The notes below the pieces were generated by a model. That model searched no databases. It saw only the letters and a list, made by a program, of their open reading frames with translations, and was not told the DNA's origin. A program made the translations under genes and the position numbers. This document shows positions 10,813 to 11,253 of a stretch of 11,253 nt of DNA, in pieces. Each line of letters begins with the position of its first letter. Position 1 is the first letter of the stretch. The stretch comes from an uncultured Caldilinea sp. (GTDB lineage: Bacteria > Chloroflexota > Anaerolineae > Caldilineales > Caldilineaceae). The stretch is taken from the NCBI RefSeq assembly GCF_937128415.1, contig NZ_CAKZMJ010000030.1, positions 1 through 11,253 of the forward strand, given 5' to 3'.

Positions 10813-11253
10813 TTATCTGCGTCGATGGGTTGTGCGCAGAATATTCGCCAGATGCTCCGGCCGCACCGGCTTGGTCAGGAAGCCATCCATCCCTGCAGCA
10901 AGACAGGCGTCGCGGTCCTCCTTCATGGCTGCGGCGGTCAGTGCAACGATGCGCGGTTGGCGTTCGGAGGCCACGCTGCGTCGGATTTGCTTCGTCGCTT
11001 CAACGCCGTCCATCTCGGGCATGTGCACATCCATCAACACAAGATCATAGGACTGGCGATGCAGCGCCTCCAACGCCTCTATCCCATTGCTGGCGACGTC
11101 GGCGCTGAACCCAAACTTCTCCAGCATGCGCAGGACGACCTTTTGGTTCACCAGGTTGTCCTCGGCCAGCAAGATGCGCAAGGACGCATCCTGCTTCGAC
11201 AAAACAAATAGATTCTCCGTTTCCGACGTCTGAACGGATTGTTCGGGAGGCGC
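10813..11253 (-). CDS. Receiver domain, C-terminal end of a protein cut by the window edge (probable hybrid kinase)
   Basis: The visible 146 residues are a CheY-type receiver domain preceded by about 25 residues of polar linker. Numbering from the window edge, the acidic pair is Glu31-Asp32 (LLAEDN), the phospho-acceptor is Asp75 in LVLMDVHMPEMDG, and the conserved Thr and Lys are Thr106 (ALTA) and Lys128 (LTKP). The frame is open right through to base 11253, and the only start within the window, a TTG at 11202, has no good ribosome-binding site. The gene therefore most likely continues upstream outside the window. ILLAEDNLVNQKV followed by a short tail and stop is the usual form of a C-terminal receiver in a hybrid sensor kinase. 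A separate response regulator is possible but less likely. Confidence 0.85.
   Translation of the reverse strand, partial: APPEQSVQTSETENLFVLSKQDASLRILLAEDNLVNQKVVLRMLEKFGFSADVASNGIEALEALHRQSYDLVLMDVHMPEMDGVEATKQIRRSVASERQPRIVALTAAAMKEDRDACLAAGMDGFLTKPVRPEHLANILRTTHRRR

Overview
The window is about 11.25 kb of G+C-rich bacterial DNA, dense with chromosomal-type genes. Most starts carry Shine-Dalgarno sites of the GGAG/GGAGG type. No rRNA, tRNA, CRISPR array, transposase, integrase or phage gene was seen. The mix of gene families (THUMP-like methyltransferase, stand-alone CinA-C amidase, YjeF_N epimerase, DUF456, Maf, Gfo/Idh plus ThuA, PIG-L deacetylase, multi-PAS kinase) would fit a Chloroflexota bacterium such as Anaerolineae or Caldilineae. 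That placement is an inference from style and family content, not a demonstrated match.

Left block (168-3512, + strand): five genes packed with overlaps or gaps of 1-2 nt and almost certainly co-transcribed. They encode a THUMP-like SAM methyltransferase, the NMN deamidase PncC, an 89-residue protein of unknown role, a stand-alone NAD(P)H-hydrate epimerase (NnrE) and a DUF456 membrane protein. PncC and NnrE both act on pyridine nucleotides, so part of this operon looks like NAD recycling and repair. The NnrE has an altered nucleotide-binding loop, and no NnrD dehydratase gene is visible.

Middle block (3543-7684): a Maf nucleotide pyrophosphatase on the minus strand, apparently leaderless and with a cysteine-bearing tail, diverges from a Gfo/Idh oxidoreductase-ThuA pair on the plus strand. 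That pair resembles ThuB/ThuA-type systems for oxidised (3-keto) sugars. It ends at a strong 11-bp hairpin, beyond which an MFS transporter is encoded convergently on the minus strand.

Right block (7685-11253): the intergenic region between the divergent MFS and lipoprotein genes holds a phased array of AATC(G/A)TA-like direct repeats and an imperfect inverted repeat, a good candidate for a regulator-binding region. Next come a small lipoprotein, a PIG-L deacetylase and a PAS-PAS histidine kinase. The kinase has an intact phospho-acceptor His, but its usual ATP-binding Asp is replaced by Val. Its leader contains repeated CCTTT and AAAGG segments that could fold in alternative ways around the ribosome-binding site. 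Facing it on the minus strand is the receiver-domain end of a protein cut by the window edge, probably a hybrid kinase.

No complete new defence or mobile system is visible. The most unusual signals are the kinase ATP-site substitution, the phased repeat array, the leader of the kinase gene, the leaderless maf start and the variant NnrE loop.
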